Notes under the pieces: model-generated
What the model was told of the DNA's origin: nothing
Database searches by the model: none
Seen by the model: only the letters and a program-made list of their open reading frames with translations
Translations under genes and position numbers: made by a program
From: Coprobacillus sp. CAG:698
GTDB taxonomy: Bacteria; Bacillota_I; Bacilli_A; ML615J-28; CAG-698
Assembly (NCBI GenBank): GCA_000431235.1
Contig: HF988700.1
Span: 1-60,834, forward strand
Direction: 5' to 3'
DNA: 60,834 nucleotides
Shown: one piece after another, positions 8,200 to 16,361 of the stretch
Numbering within the stretch: position 1 is the first letter of the stretch
Layout: every line of letters starts with the position of its first letter

Positions 8200-9033
8200 A
8201 TGGATGAAAAACAACTAAAGAAAGAAGTCAAATTACAAGATAAATCAAGTAAGAAGATTGTCAAGGAAATAAAGGGCTTATCAAAGAAAGCAAATCCTCA
8301 AGTTGAAGCAGATTTTATTGATTTATCTAAAAAAATCAATAAGAGATACAAACAACAAGGCTTACAAGGACATAAAGCTAATAATGAATACATTCTTTTA
8401 CTTGAAAAGGATATTTTAAAAACATTAACATCTGCTCTAACAAAAAGAGAAAGATTCAATATGGCTGAATATAAAAGTCTAATTGAAGAATTGAAAGATT
8501 GTTTAGATACTCGAGATGTAATTAGTATTTCTTCGACTGCTGGTGAAGAAGTTGCATTAGAAGCTCTATGTAAAGCATACACAGAAAAATTAAGAAGACT
8601 AGAAACAAAGAGACAAGAATTATATATAAAATATAAAGCAAAGGATGCTGAACTAAAAGCAAATCCTAACTCTGCTGCTCTAGATAGTGAATGCCAACAA
8701 ATATTTGATAATATCAAGAGAATTGACAATATAATTGAAGATATTAAAGAAATTGTAAGAAACAATAATTTAGAGACTTATATAAAAAACATTCAAATGG
8801 ATAAAAAAGTACTTGAGGGTGCTCATAATCCAGATGGCGAAGTGTACAAGATTGATAAAGAAATTCTTGAGGGCGAAAGAGATCGCTTAAGAGATGAAAA
8901 TTTGGAAAAATCAAAATCTACAAGAAGTGAAAGAGATAGTTACTTCGGAGAAGAATCAAAAAAAGAAGTAAAAGAAGAAAAGAAGGAAGAAACTGAAGAA
9001 TCAAACGTTGATAGAATTAAAAATATGTACTAA
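8200..9033 (+). CDS. Long helical coiled-coil protein with shared C-terminal motif
   Basis: The start at ATG 8200 is set by GGAGG (8187-8191), 8 nt upstream; the GTG at 8185 overlaps that site. The 277-residue product is predicted helical throughout, with a basic N-terminal 40 residues, a central coiled coil, and a Lys/Glu low-complexity linker (~245-268) that ends in SNVDRIKNMY. That last motif resembles LDRIRKML of the 7018 product. No known domain is recognised. It is the fifth gene of the operon that begins at 5430, 16 nt after the 7623 gene. It may be a further filament subunit or a nucleating adaptor for the ATPase. Confidence 0.6.
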   Translation: MDEKQLKKEVKLQDKSSKKIVKEIKGLSKKANPQVEADFIDLSKKINKRYKQQGLQGHKANNEYILLLEKDILKTLTSALTKRERFNMAEYKSLIEELKDCLDTRDVISISSTAGEEVALEALCKAYTEKLRRLETKRQELYIKYKAKDAELKANPNSAALDSECQQIFDNIKRIDNIIEDIKEIVRNNNLETYIKNIQMDKKVLEGAHNPDGEVYKIDKEILEGERDRLRDENLEKSKSTRSERDSYFGEESKKEVKEEKKEETEESNVDRIKNMY

Positions 9034-9075
9034 CTTGCATATTTCTGCAAATATAAAAATACTTTGTGATATAAT
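9034..9075 (+). promoter_or_regulatory. Extended -10 promoter with CTTGCAT element 29 bp upstream
   Basis: CTTGCATATTT starts at 9034, immediately after the stop of the previous gene. TTGCAT (9035-9040) ends 29 bp before TATAAT (9070-9075), which has TGA upstream. TTGCA and TGCAA at 9035-9050 also form a short inverted repeat. The predicted transcript start near 9082 rules out the ATG at 9082 as a normally led start. Confidence 0.65.
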
Positions 9076-9102
9076 TGAAATATGAAAGTTGATGGAGACA
9101 CT

Positions 9103-9921
9103 ATGAGTACTAAAGAAAAAGAATTACAAAAAAAATTTGAAGAAGAATGTGAATATGCATCATTAATGCGCAAGGGAAATAGATTTGCCCACATGCGCTA
9201 TCATTACCTTATCGCTTTAAAATTATGTTTAGAATTAAGATCTATATATAAAAGTGAAGGTGATGAGAAAAACTATGAAGCTTGGGGCCAAGTAGTTGAT
9301 GCCATTACTAAAAACATTGAAGTTGATTATGATTATAAAGAAATCAAAGAAATTGATGCTTTTAGTATATTTACAAAAAGTGTTTATGAAGTTCGCACAA
9401 ACAAAGGATCAGGCACATGTTTTGTTGTTGACTACAAAGATGATGAATGTTATCTAATTACTAATAGACATGTTGTTGATAAAGCAACCATTATTAGTGT
9501 AATAAGCAAAGATAAAAAAATCAATGCTGCTGCACAGATAGTAGATAAAGATGATAAACATGATATAGCATTAATAAAAATGTTAGTAAGAAGTGATGAT
9601 ATTGTTCCTGTAACTTTTGCTAATATCGATGATGTGACTGAAGGCGTTAAACTTTACATTGTTGGAAATCGTTCAGGTCTAGGTCTTGGATTTATATCAG
9701 GATATGTGGCAAGCTTCTTAGATGATAACATTTTAATGAGTATCAAAACCGAACACGGAACAAGTGGTTCATCTGTATTTGATTGTTATGGATCTGTAGT
9801 TGGTATAAACTGTGGGATTCTAGGTGAAGTACCATTCTGTATTTCAGGCAAAGTAATCTTAGATTATTTAAAGAAATTTAAGGTTAAAGTTAGAAAAACT
9901 ACAAAAGTTAAATATAAATAG
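9103..9921 (+). CDS. Cytoplasmic trypsin/HtrA-fold serine protease with N-terminal MIT-like domain
   Basis: ATG 9103 is preferred to ATG 9082 because GGAG (9094-9097) precedes it and the promoter places transcription start at about 9082. The 272-residue product has a three-helix N-terminal region (residues ~4-75) similar in plan to the MIT-like part of the AAA+ ATPase. A trypsin-like domain follows, with His123 in TNRHVV, Asp154 in DIALIK and Ser221 in GTSGSS, a complete catalytic triad. There is no signal peptide, membrane segment or PDZ domain, unlike secreted HtrA, so it should act in the cytoplasm. Its own promoter carries the block's shared element. It may cleave the ESCRT-like proteins or be recruited by them. 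The N-domain could instead be another helical death-like adaptor. Confidence 0.8.
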   Translation: MSTKEKELQKKFEEECEYASLMRKGNRFAHMRYHYLIALKLCLELRSIYKSEGDEKNYEAWGQVVDAITKNIEVDYDYKEIKEIDAFSIFTKSVYEVRTNKGSGTCFVVDYKDDECYLITNRHVVDKATIISVISKDKKINAAAQIVDKDDKHDIALIKMLVRSDDIVPVTFANIDDVTEGVKLYIVGNRSGLGLGFISGYVASFLDDNILMSIKTEHGTSGSSVFDCYGSVVGINCGILGEVPFCISGKVILDYLKKFKVKVRKTTKVKYK

Positions 9922-9928
9922 TATTCAT

Positions 9929-9970
9929 CTTGTAGTTTGGATAGAAAAAAGTTTATTATTATGATAAAAT
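9929..9970 (+). promoter_or_regulatory. Extended -10 promoter with CTTGTAG element 29 bp upstream
   Basis: CTTGTAGTTTG starts at 9929; TTGTAG ends 29 bp before TAAAAT (9965-9970), preceded by TGA. No recognisable -35 box lies at 17 bp. Confidence 0.6.
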
Positions 9971-10001
9971 ATATATATAAATAAAACAAAGGAGATATAT
10001 T

Positions 10002-10634
10002 ATGGGACTATTTAAAAGAAAACCAAAAAAGGTTGTGGAAACACCAGAACAAAAAATGGAAGATTTGAGAAAACAATTAACAACACTTAATCAAAAATCA
10101 TTCCAAATAAAAAGAATGACAAGTGTGTATGATCAACAAATCGAAAAAAATTTAGCAAATATTAAACAAAATCCAAAGAATGAATTCTTAATTGGAACTA
10201 CTAAAAACACTTTAAAATATTTAGTTGCTAAGAAAAAAGCATACCAAAAATTTGGTGCGATTATTGAAGCAGTTAAAGCGCAAGTTGAAACAAAATATAC
10301 TGAAATTTCTTTAACTCGTGGAGAAGAAGTAATTGATTCTAAATTCTGTGATGAAATATCAAAAATCTATTCTACATGTGAAGAATATACTGATATGATT
10401 GATAAAACTTCTTCAATTGATCAATTAGAAATCGTTATGAAAAACTTTACTGATAGTTTAGGAATTGCAATGGGATTTAATACTGATGATGAAGTTGATT
10501 CACTAATTAATGAAGCAATAAGTCCAAAGAAAGAAGAATCAAAAGCAGAAGTAAAAAAAGAAGAAAAGAAAGAAGCAACTGAAGGCGAAGTTGACATTGA
10601 AAAATTATTAGATAAAATAAGAAAATCAATGTAA
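10002..10634 (+). CDS. ESCRT-III-like protein, tandem paralogue A
   Basis: The 210-residue product begins MGLFKRKPKK, a short amphipathic/basic start like that of many CHMP/Snf7 proteins (MGLF...), which in that family inserts in membranes. Two long helices follow (about 15-105), then a middle region (TRGEEVIDSKFCDEISKIY), a helix, a Lys/Glu linker (~175-195) and a terminal helix VDIEKLLDKIRKSM. GGAG precedes the ATG. It is a close paralogue of the 10792 product. Family assignment rests on helical layout, charge, length, N-terminal motif and C-terminal motif. It is monocistronic, with its own promoter and terminator. Confidence 0.6.
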   Translation: MGLFKRKPKKVVETPEQKMEDLRKQLTTLNQKSFQIKRMTSVYDQQIEKNLANIKQNPKNEFLIGTTKNTLKYLVAKKKAYQKFGAIIEAVKAQVETKYTEISLTRGEEVIDSKFCDEISKIYSTCEEYTDMIDKTSSIDQLEIVMKNFTDSLGIAMGFNTDDEVDSLINEAISPKKEESKAEVKKEEKKEATEGEVDIEKLLDKIRKSM

Positions 10635-10640
10635 TAGTAA

Positions 10641-10665
10641 AAACTCTCTATATGGGGGTTTTTAT
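10641..10665 (+). terminator. Intrinsic terminator after 10002 gene
   Basis: AAACTCTC pairs with GGGGGTTT (two U-G wobbles) across a TATAT loop, followed by a T run. A near copy follows the paralogous gene at 11451. Confidence 0.7.
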
Positions 10666-10718
10666 TTATTTAGAAATATAGCATTTGAAAATCTTGTAAA
10701 AATATTATTTATGGTTAA

Positions 10719-10760
10719 CTTGTAATTTAAATAACAAATAAATTATTTATATGGTATAAT
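10719..10760 (+). promoter_or_regulatory. Extended -10 promoter with CTTGTAA element 29 bp upstream
   Basis: CTTGTAATTTA starts at 10719; TTGTAA ends 29 bp before TATAAT (10755-10760), preceded by TGG. A second CTTGTA copy stands 26 bp further upstream at 10693. Confidence 0.65.
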
Positions 10761-10791
10761 TTATGTGTAAATAAAACAAAGGAGATTTATT

Positions 10792-11442
10792 ATGGGATTT
10801 ATTGGAAAAATTGTTGATAAAATAAAAGGTAACAAAAAAGAATTAACACAAAGTGAAATAGCAGAGAAAAAAGTAGAAGATTTAGGAAATCTTCTATCAA
10901 AACTTAATCAAAAATCATTTCAAATTAGAAGAATGTCAAGCGTGTACGATCAACAAATAGAAAGAAGTTTAGCAAATTTAAAACAAAATCCAAAGAATGA
11001 ATATTTAATAGCTTCTACTAAAAATACATTAAAATATCTATTTGCTAAGAAAAAAGCATATGAAAGGTTTGGAGCAATTATCGATGCTGTTAGAGCACAG
11101 GTTGAAACAAAATATGCTGAAGCTTCTTTAACTCGTGGTGAAGAAATAATTGATTCAAAATTCTGCAGTGATATTACTAAAATATATTCAGCATGCGATG
11201 AATACGCTAGTATGATTGATAGTACAACTTCAATTAGTCAGTTAGAAGATTTAATGAAAAATTTTAGCAATAGTTTAGGAGTTGCAATGGGTTTTAATTC
11301 AGATGATGAAGTTGATGCACTAATTAATGATGCAATTGGCGTACAAAAAGAAACAAAAACTGAAAAAGAAGAGAAGAAAGAAAAAACAAAAGAAGAAGTC
11401 GATAGTGAAAAAATATTAGATAGCATTAGAAAAGGGATATAA
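10792..11442 (+). CDS. ESCRT-III-like protein, tandem paralogue B
   Basis: This 216-residue protein is clearly homologous to the 10002 product along its whole length (NQKSFQI.RM.SVYDQQIE, SLTRGEE.IDSKFC, and others). It begins with an amphipathic segment (MGFIGKIVDKIKG) that could bind membrane. It ends with a Lys/Glu linker and VDSEKILDSIRKGI, the same C-terminal motif. The leader (AATAAAACAAAGGAGAT) is almost identical to that of the 10002 gene, so the duplication included leader and terminator. The N-terminal membrane-binding segments differ most, which suggests specialisation of the two copies. Confidence 0.6.
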   Translation: MGFIGKIVDKIKGNKKELTQSEIAEKKVEDLGNLLSKLNQKSFQIRRMSSVYDQQIERSLANLKQNPKNEYLIASTKNTLKYLFAKKKAYERFGAIIDAVRAQVETKYAEASLTRGEEIIDSKFCSDITKIYSACDEYASMIDSTTSISQLEDLMKNFSNSLGVAMGFNSDDEVDALINDAIGVQKETKTEKEEKKEKTKEEVDSEKILDSIRKGI

Positions 11443-11450
11443 GATTTAAT

Positions 11451-11475
11451 AAAACTCTCTATAAGGGAGTTTTTA
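11451..11475 (+). terminator. Intrinsic terminator after 10792 gene
   Basis: AAAACTC pairs with GAGTTTT across a short loop, followed by a T run; a near copy of the 10641 terminator. Confidence 0.7.
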
Positions 11476-11489
11476 TTATAAAAATTAAA

Positions 11490-11531
11490 CTTGAATATTT
11501 TAATACAAATATTTGAAAATAATGTTATAAT
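11490..11531 (+). promoter_or_regulatory. Extended -10 promoter with CTTGAAT element 29 bp upstream (helicase gene)
   Basis: CTTGAATATTT starts at 11490; TTGAAT ends 29 bp before TATAAT (11526-11531), preceded by TGT. The ~90-nt leader contains a palindrome AGCATATGCT at 11590-11599 of unknown role. Sharing the element links the helicase gene to the ESCRT-like genes. Confidence 0.6.
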
Positions 11532-11626
11532 ATATGCATAAAATTAAGTGCATATAGAATACTTAATACCTTTGTAAATATTAATAATAAGCATATGCTA
11601 GCAATAAGCGAAAGGATTGAAATAAA

Positions 11627-14600
11627 ATGGTACAAATTGAAAAGATTAAATCAAAGGTTTTGGAAATAGGTAAAATAAGTCCATTAATCAATTTCTCTGG
11701 AAGTAAAACTCAAAACGCTTTGGAGATCTGTAACTTTTCAGGAACAGAATTATATAAGTACTTAAAAGAAAATGGTTCTGTTGTATTAGACTGCCTTGAA
11801 TCAGTGCAAAAAGATTCTCTAAAGGTAAAAGCAAATAGAACTGAATATTCAAAAGCTCTTGAAAAGATATATGCTAAATATAAAGAAATAACTAATGAAC
11901 AAGGTGTGAATTCGTTATATATCGTAATTGGATTTGTTAAATGGGTTGATAGTGATGAATCTGATTTATATTCACCTTTAGTTTTAGTTCCTGTTACTAT
12001 GGAAAGAAATCTTAAATTACATTCACGTGGCAATTATGAATATTCTTTACATTTATCAGAAGAAGAAATGCAATTTAATGTTTCTTTAATTCAAAAATTT
12101 ATTGAAGAGAAAGTTAAGATTGATATTCCAACAGTTAATAATAGTACTGATTTAAAAGCTTTATTTAGTGAACTAAAAGAAAAAATGCTAAAGTATAGTT
12201 TTAAAATAGATGAAAAAATAGTACTGGGTATATTTTATAATGCAAGAATAAATATTTACAATGACTTAACAGAAAATGCCGATAAAGTGATTAATCATCC
12301 GATTGTAAGAGCAATTGATGGTGATCAAAGTGCTATACCAGCACTAAAGGTTAAAGAAAAGATGGATGATGAGTTTTCGTACCAAAAGACTTTTCTTCCT
12401 GTAAGTTATGATTCAAGTCAGTTAAAAGCTATAAGTGAAGTTTCAAAAGGTAAGAGTTTAGTAATTGAAGGCCCTCCAGGAACAGGAAAAAGTCAAACAA
12501 TAACAAATATTATTGCTGATGCAGTTAATAATCGTAAAAGTGTATTATTTGTCGCTGAAAAGAAAGCTGCTCTTGATGTTGTTGCTAATAAGCTCAAGAG
12601 AGTTACCTTAGACGATTACTACTTGTATATTGATTCTAATAAAGCTAATAAGAAAATAATCTTTAATAGTCTTTATGACTCATTAATGAAAAAACCTGTA
12701 TTATTAAAAGATGATGCTTATGCAATTTTGAAAAGATTAGATGAATTAAAAGATGATTTAGACAAGTACTGTGATTTTGTGAATAGTACAGTTAAAAACA
12801 GTAATTTAACATTCTATGATCTTTTTAGTAGATACATTGAAGTAATCGATTATAAATATATTAATCCTCATATAAATGATATCAAAAAGGTAAGTTTTGG
12901 TGAACTTGAAGATCGTACAAGATTTATAAATAGATATAACAAATATTTAGATGATTTAAATATAAATTCATATAAAGATAATATGTATTATGGATATAAA
13001 GATAGTGATATTTCTTTAGTTACAAAAGAAGAATTATTATCTCTTTTCAATAAGGTACTAAAGGGAAAGAATTTACTTGAAGTTCTTCCTGAAGAAATTG
13101 CAAAATACTCATTATATAGTTTATATTTTATATACGATTTATCTTGTAATAGACCTAATTATTTAAATAAGAACTTATTTGTTTTGAGTAATATAAATGC
13201 GTACTATAAACAAATGGCACAATACTTTGCTTTTTATAATAAAAGTCAAAGTATTAAAGAAGAAATATTAAAGAACTTCAAAGAAGAAGTTTTAGATGCA
13301 AAAGTGTGTGGCAGCTTACGTGTTGTCCCAAGTGAAATTACTATTGAAAGTATTAAAAAACATAAAACAGATATTAAAAAGAATTTAAAAGTATTGAAAA
13401 AATATTCTTTTGAAAAATTAACTCTTGAAAATGTTTGTTTATATACTACTCTCTTAAAAGATTATTATAATACATATATGAACTTGAAGAGTTGTGAAGT
13501 AATATTTACGAAAGTAACAAGTGAAGACTATGCAAAAGAGGATGTTTATAAAACAATACTTAAAATCAAAAAATTGCTGGATAGTACTAAGGACACAAAT
13601 TATCTAGATATTATTTTCAGTGATGAAAATCATTTGAATGAATTTACGATAGTAAAAGAATATATTGATTTAATTACTAAAATTAATAATTTCTATGACA
13701 CAAGTATTGTTGATTTTTCAAAACTTACATACAGTGAGTTAATTGAAAAAATAAAATTATATGTAACTCAAATTGATACACTAGGTATGTTTAATTCACT
13801 TGTGAAAGATATGAAGAATTATAAAGATACTGGATTGTTTGAGTTTATAGAAGAATCTCTATCACAAAATGTTTCTCGTAGTGACTTAGAATCTATCTAC
13901 TATAAAGGATATTATTCACTATTAATAGATTCTTTAAGTAAAGAATATGAAATAATTAATAATTTCTCATGCGTAAAAGAAGAGAATGAAATAAATGATT
14001 ATACTTTACTTGATGATTTGTATAGTTTAATAGCGATTGTGAAAACAAGAGAAAATGTTTCGCTAAGAAAACCAAATCCTAATAGTCAGTCAACAAAGTC
14101 AGAAATTGGTATTCTTAAGTCACAAAAGGATAAACCAACAATGTCAATCAAAGAATTGTTTAATAATATCAAAAGATTACTTCTTAGGATTAAACCAGTA
14201 ATGATAATGAGTCCCCTATCTGTTAGTACTTATCTTCCTAGTGATATTGAATTTGATATTGTGATTTTTGATGAAGCTAGTCAAATACAAAAAGAAGATG
14301 CGTTATGTCCTATATATCGTGGTAAACAAATAGTAGTTGTTGGTGATACTGAACAATTACCTCCAACTGATTTCTTTAAGAAAATGGCCTTAGATGGTGA
14401 TGATGAAGAAGAAGCAAATGATGGATTGGCGGGAACATCGCTATTAGATCTAGCAAATACATTTCTTGAAAGTGTTCGTTTGAAATGGCATTATCGTAGC
14501 AAAAACGAAGAGTTAATTACCTTCTCAAATCATTACATCTATAAAGATTATTTAATAACTTTTCCTATCAGTCGTATGAAAAAAGATGACGAAGGATTAG

Positions 14601-16111
14601 AATATTATTATGTTGAGAAGGGCATTTATGATCGCGGTGGTACACGAACAAACAAAGAAGAAGCTAAAGTTGTCAGCAAACTTGTTATTGAGAATATTAT
14701 TAAATATCCTGAAAGAAGTATTGGTGTAGTAACTTTTAGCGTTTGCCAAAGAAACTGTATTCAAAATACTTTGATGGAAGAATTAAAGAATATAAAGCAA
14801 GAAGACCTTGAAAAGTATAATAAGATAATGTTATATATAAATGATGTAAGTGTCAAAGAACCATTCTTCATTAAAAATTTAGAGAATGTTCAAGGTGATG
14901 AGAGAGATACAATTATCTTTTCTGTTTGTTATGGAAAAGATAGTGAAGAAGGAGAGCTATTCTATAATCTTGGAAGATTAACTAGAGATGAGGGACGTAA
15001 GCGTATAAATGTAGCTACAAGTAGAAGTAAAATCAATATGAAAGTTGTTTGTTCGTTTGACCCGGAAACATTAGTAATTTCTAAGGAAGAACAAACTGGT
15101 CTAGCGGCTCTTAAAAAGTTTTTATGTTATGCTAAAACTAAAGTAATTGATGATATAAATGATAAACAGAAAACAGATTTAATAATAAGCGAACAAATTG
15201 TTTCAGACATTGAAAAAAATCTTCGTGAACGTGGGCTCAAGACAGAACGTAACATTGGAAATTCAGAGTTTAAGATAAGATTAGGTGTTTACAATCCAGA
15301 AAAAGAAACAGAGTTTATAATGGGGATTACCTTAGATGATAATATTTATAAAGAGTGTAAATCTGTCAGAGATAGAGATAAATTATGCCCAAGAGTATTA
15401 AGACAAATGGGCTGGAATATATTTAGAGTTTATAGTACTGATTATATCAAAAACCGAAGTCTTGTTATTGACAAAATATTAGTAGCCATTGATAAAACTA
15501 TCAAAGGTGAAAGTGAAATTAAGAGTGTTAACGATCAATCATACAAACAATTTGAAAAAGAAATTGAACATGGAACTATAATATTTGATACAATAAGAGA
15601 AACGAAATATGATGATATTCTTTCTTCAAATATGTCATATAGTGAAAAATTTTCTAAAGCTGTTTATCGAATTGTGAAGAATGAAGGAGCTATACACATC
15701 AAACCTCTTGCTGAGAGAATGCTTAAATTTTTCAACACAAGTGAAGTTACTAAAAACTTGCTTGATTTAATTCCAGCTAATATTAAAGAACATGGATTGT
15801 ATCGTTACATTTATAATGATGGAGATTTCTATATGACACAAGATTCAGATAATAGTTTTAAAAAATCAACTTATCGTAGAACTATAGATGAGATATATTA
15901 CAAAGAATTAGCAGATTTAATAAATACTATTATTGGAAAATCAATAGGCATCTCGGCAAAACAAGTGGAAAATTTGATTAAAGAATACGTTGGATATGAT
16001 ATAAATAAGCAGTTAAATGCAAGTGAAAAGGAAACAATCACTAAGCCATTTGAATATTTATTGAAAGAGGGGAAAATAGAATTAGTTGACGATTTATTAT
16101 ATAAATGTTAA
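11627..16111 (+). CDS. Large SF1 helicase, DUF4011-like/DUF3320-type, with degenerate Vsr-like nuclease domain
   Basis: The 1494-residue protein begins with a ~250-residue region like the DUF4011 part of this family. A superfamily 1 helicase follows, with Walker A GPPGTGKS (282-289), motif II DEAS (882-885), VVGDTEQLPP (motif III), WHYRS (motif IV), VQGDERD (motif V) and ATSRSK (motif VI). Between motifs Ia and II is a long helical insert. Residues ~1190-1285 match an MTES_1575/Vsr-like PD-(D/E)XK fold, but the usual catalytic Asp is Arg1218 (FKIRLGV) and the usual Glu is Thr1235 (GITLDD), so cleavage activity is doubtful. Residues ~1340-1400 look like DUF3320. Such proteins occur in defence islands. 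It is cytoplasmic and monocistronic, and shares the upstream promoter element of this block. Confidence 0.85.
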   Translation: MVQIEKIKSKVLEIGKISPLINFSGSKTQNALEICNFSGTELYKYLKENGSVVLDCLESVQKDSLKVKANRTEYSKALEKIYAKYKEITNEQGVNSLYIVIGFVKWVDSDESDLYSPLVLVPVTMERNLKLHSRGNYEYSLHLSEEEMQFNVSLIQKFIEEKVKIDIPTVNNSTDLKALFSELKEKMLKYSFKIDEKIVLGIFYNARINIYNDLTENADKVINHPIVRAIDGDQSAIPALKVKEKMDDEFSYQKTFLPVSYDSSQLKAISEVSKGKSLVIEGPPGTGKSQTITNIIADAVNNRKSVLFVAEKKAALDVVANKLKRVTLDDYYLYIDSNKANKKIIFNSLYDSLMKKPVLLKDDAYAILKRLDELKDDLDKYCDFVNSTVKNSNLTFYDLFSRYIEVIDYKYINPHINDIKKVSFGELEDRTRFINRYNKYLDDLNINSYKDNMYYGYKDSDISLVTKEELLSLFNKVLKGKNLLEVLPEEIAKYSLYSLYFIYDLSCNRPNYLNKNLFVLSNINAYYKQMAQYFAFYNKSQSIKEEILKNFKEEVLDAKVCGSLRVVPSEITIESIKKHKTDIKKNLKVLKKYSFEKLTLENVCLYTTLLKDYYNTYMNLKSCEVIFTKVTSEDYAKEDVYKTILKIKKLLDSTKDTNYLDIIFSDENHLNEFTIVKEYIDLITKINNFYDTSIVDFSKLTYSELIEKIKLYVTQIDTLGMFNSLVKDMKNYKDTGLFEFIEESLSQNVSRSDLESIYYKGYYSLLIDSLSKEYEIINNFSCVKEENEINDYTLLDDLYSLIAIVKTRENVSLRKPNPNSQSTKSEIGILKSQKDKPTMSIKELFNNIKRLLLRIKPVMIMSPLSVSTYLPSDIEFDIVIFDEASQIQKEDALCPIYRGKQIVVVGDTEQLPPTDFFKKMALDGDDEEEANDGLAGTSLLDLANTFLESVRLKWHYRSKNEELITFSNHYIYKDYLITFPISRMKKDDEGLEYYYVEKGIYDRGGTRTNKEEAKVVSKLVIENIIKYPERSIGVVTFSVCQRNCIQNTLMEELKNIKQEDLEKYNKIMLYINDVSVKEPFFIKNLENVQGDERDTIIFSVCYGKDSEEGELFYNLGRLTRDEGRKRINVATSRSKINMKVVCSFDPETLVISKEEQTGLAALKKFLCYAKTKVIDDINDKQKTDLIISEQIVSDIEKNLRERGLKTERNIGNSEFKIRLGVYNPEKETEFIMGITLDDNIYKECKSVRDRDKLCPRVLRQMGWNIFRVYSTDYIKNRSLVIDKILVAIDKTIKGESEIKSVNDQSYKQFEKEIEHGTIIFDTIRETKYDDILSSNMSYSEKFSKAVYRIVKNEGAIHIKPLAERMLKFFNTSEVTKNLLDLIPANIKEHGLYRYIYNDGDFYMTQDSDNSFKKSTYRRTIDEIYYKELADLINTIIGKSIGISAKQVENLIKEYVGYDINKQLNASEKETITKPFEYLLKEGKIELVDDLLYKC

Positions 16112-16122
16112 TTATTAAAATT

Positions 16123-16155
16123 AGTATGTGTTCAAAGAAGAATGCATACTTTTTT
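16123..16155 (+). terminator. Intrinsic terminator after helicase gene
   Basis: An 11-bp stem (AGTATGTGTTC with GAATGCATACT, two wobbles) is followed by six T. Confidence 0.85.
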
Positions 16156-16233
16156 ATATCAGGGAAATAGGAAATAATTATCAAAAAAAATAAAGTTAAT
16201 TATGAAAAAGGAAAGGAAAATTACAGAAAAATT

Positions 16234-16248
16234 ATGAAAACGCTCTAT
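16234..16248 (+). promoter_or_regulatory. cre-like / LacI-family operator upstream of GH20 operon
   Basis: ATGAAAACGCTCTAT matches the catabolite-responsive consensus WTGAAARCGYTTWNN with one mismatch. It lies about 40 bp upstream of the -35 box of the GH20 promoter, a position compatible with CcpA-type control. A second site with the same TGAAAACG half stands before the 54745 gene. Confidence 0.45.
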
Positions 16249-16287
16249 CAATTTTCAAAAAAACACATTATCATTTAATAATAATTC

Positions 16288-16316
16288 TTGAAAAATGGTG
16301 TATGTTATGTTATAAT
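16288..16316 (+). promoter_or_regulatory. Promoter of GH20/sugar ABC operon
   Basis: TTGAAA (16288-16293), 17-bp spacer, TATAAT (16311-16316) with TGT extension. Strong housekeeping-type promoter. Confidence 0.75.
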
Positions 16317-16361
16317 ATGTATAATAAGATGACATTAATCTTTTACAAGGGAGAATAGCCT

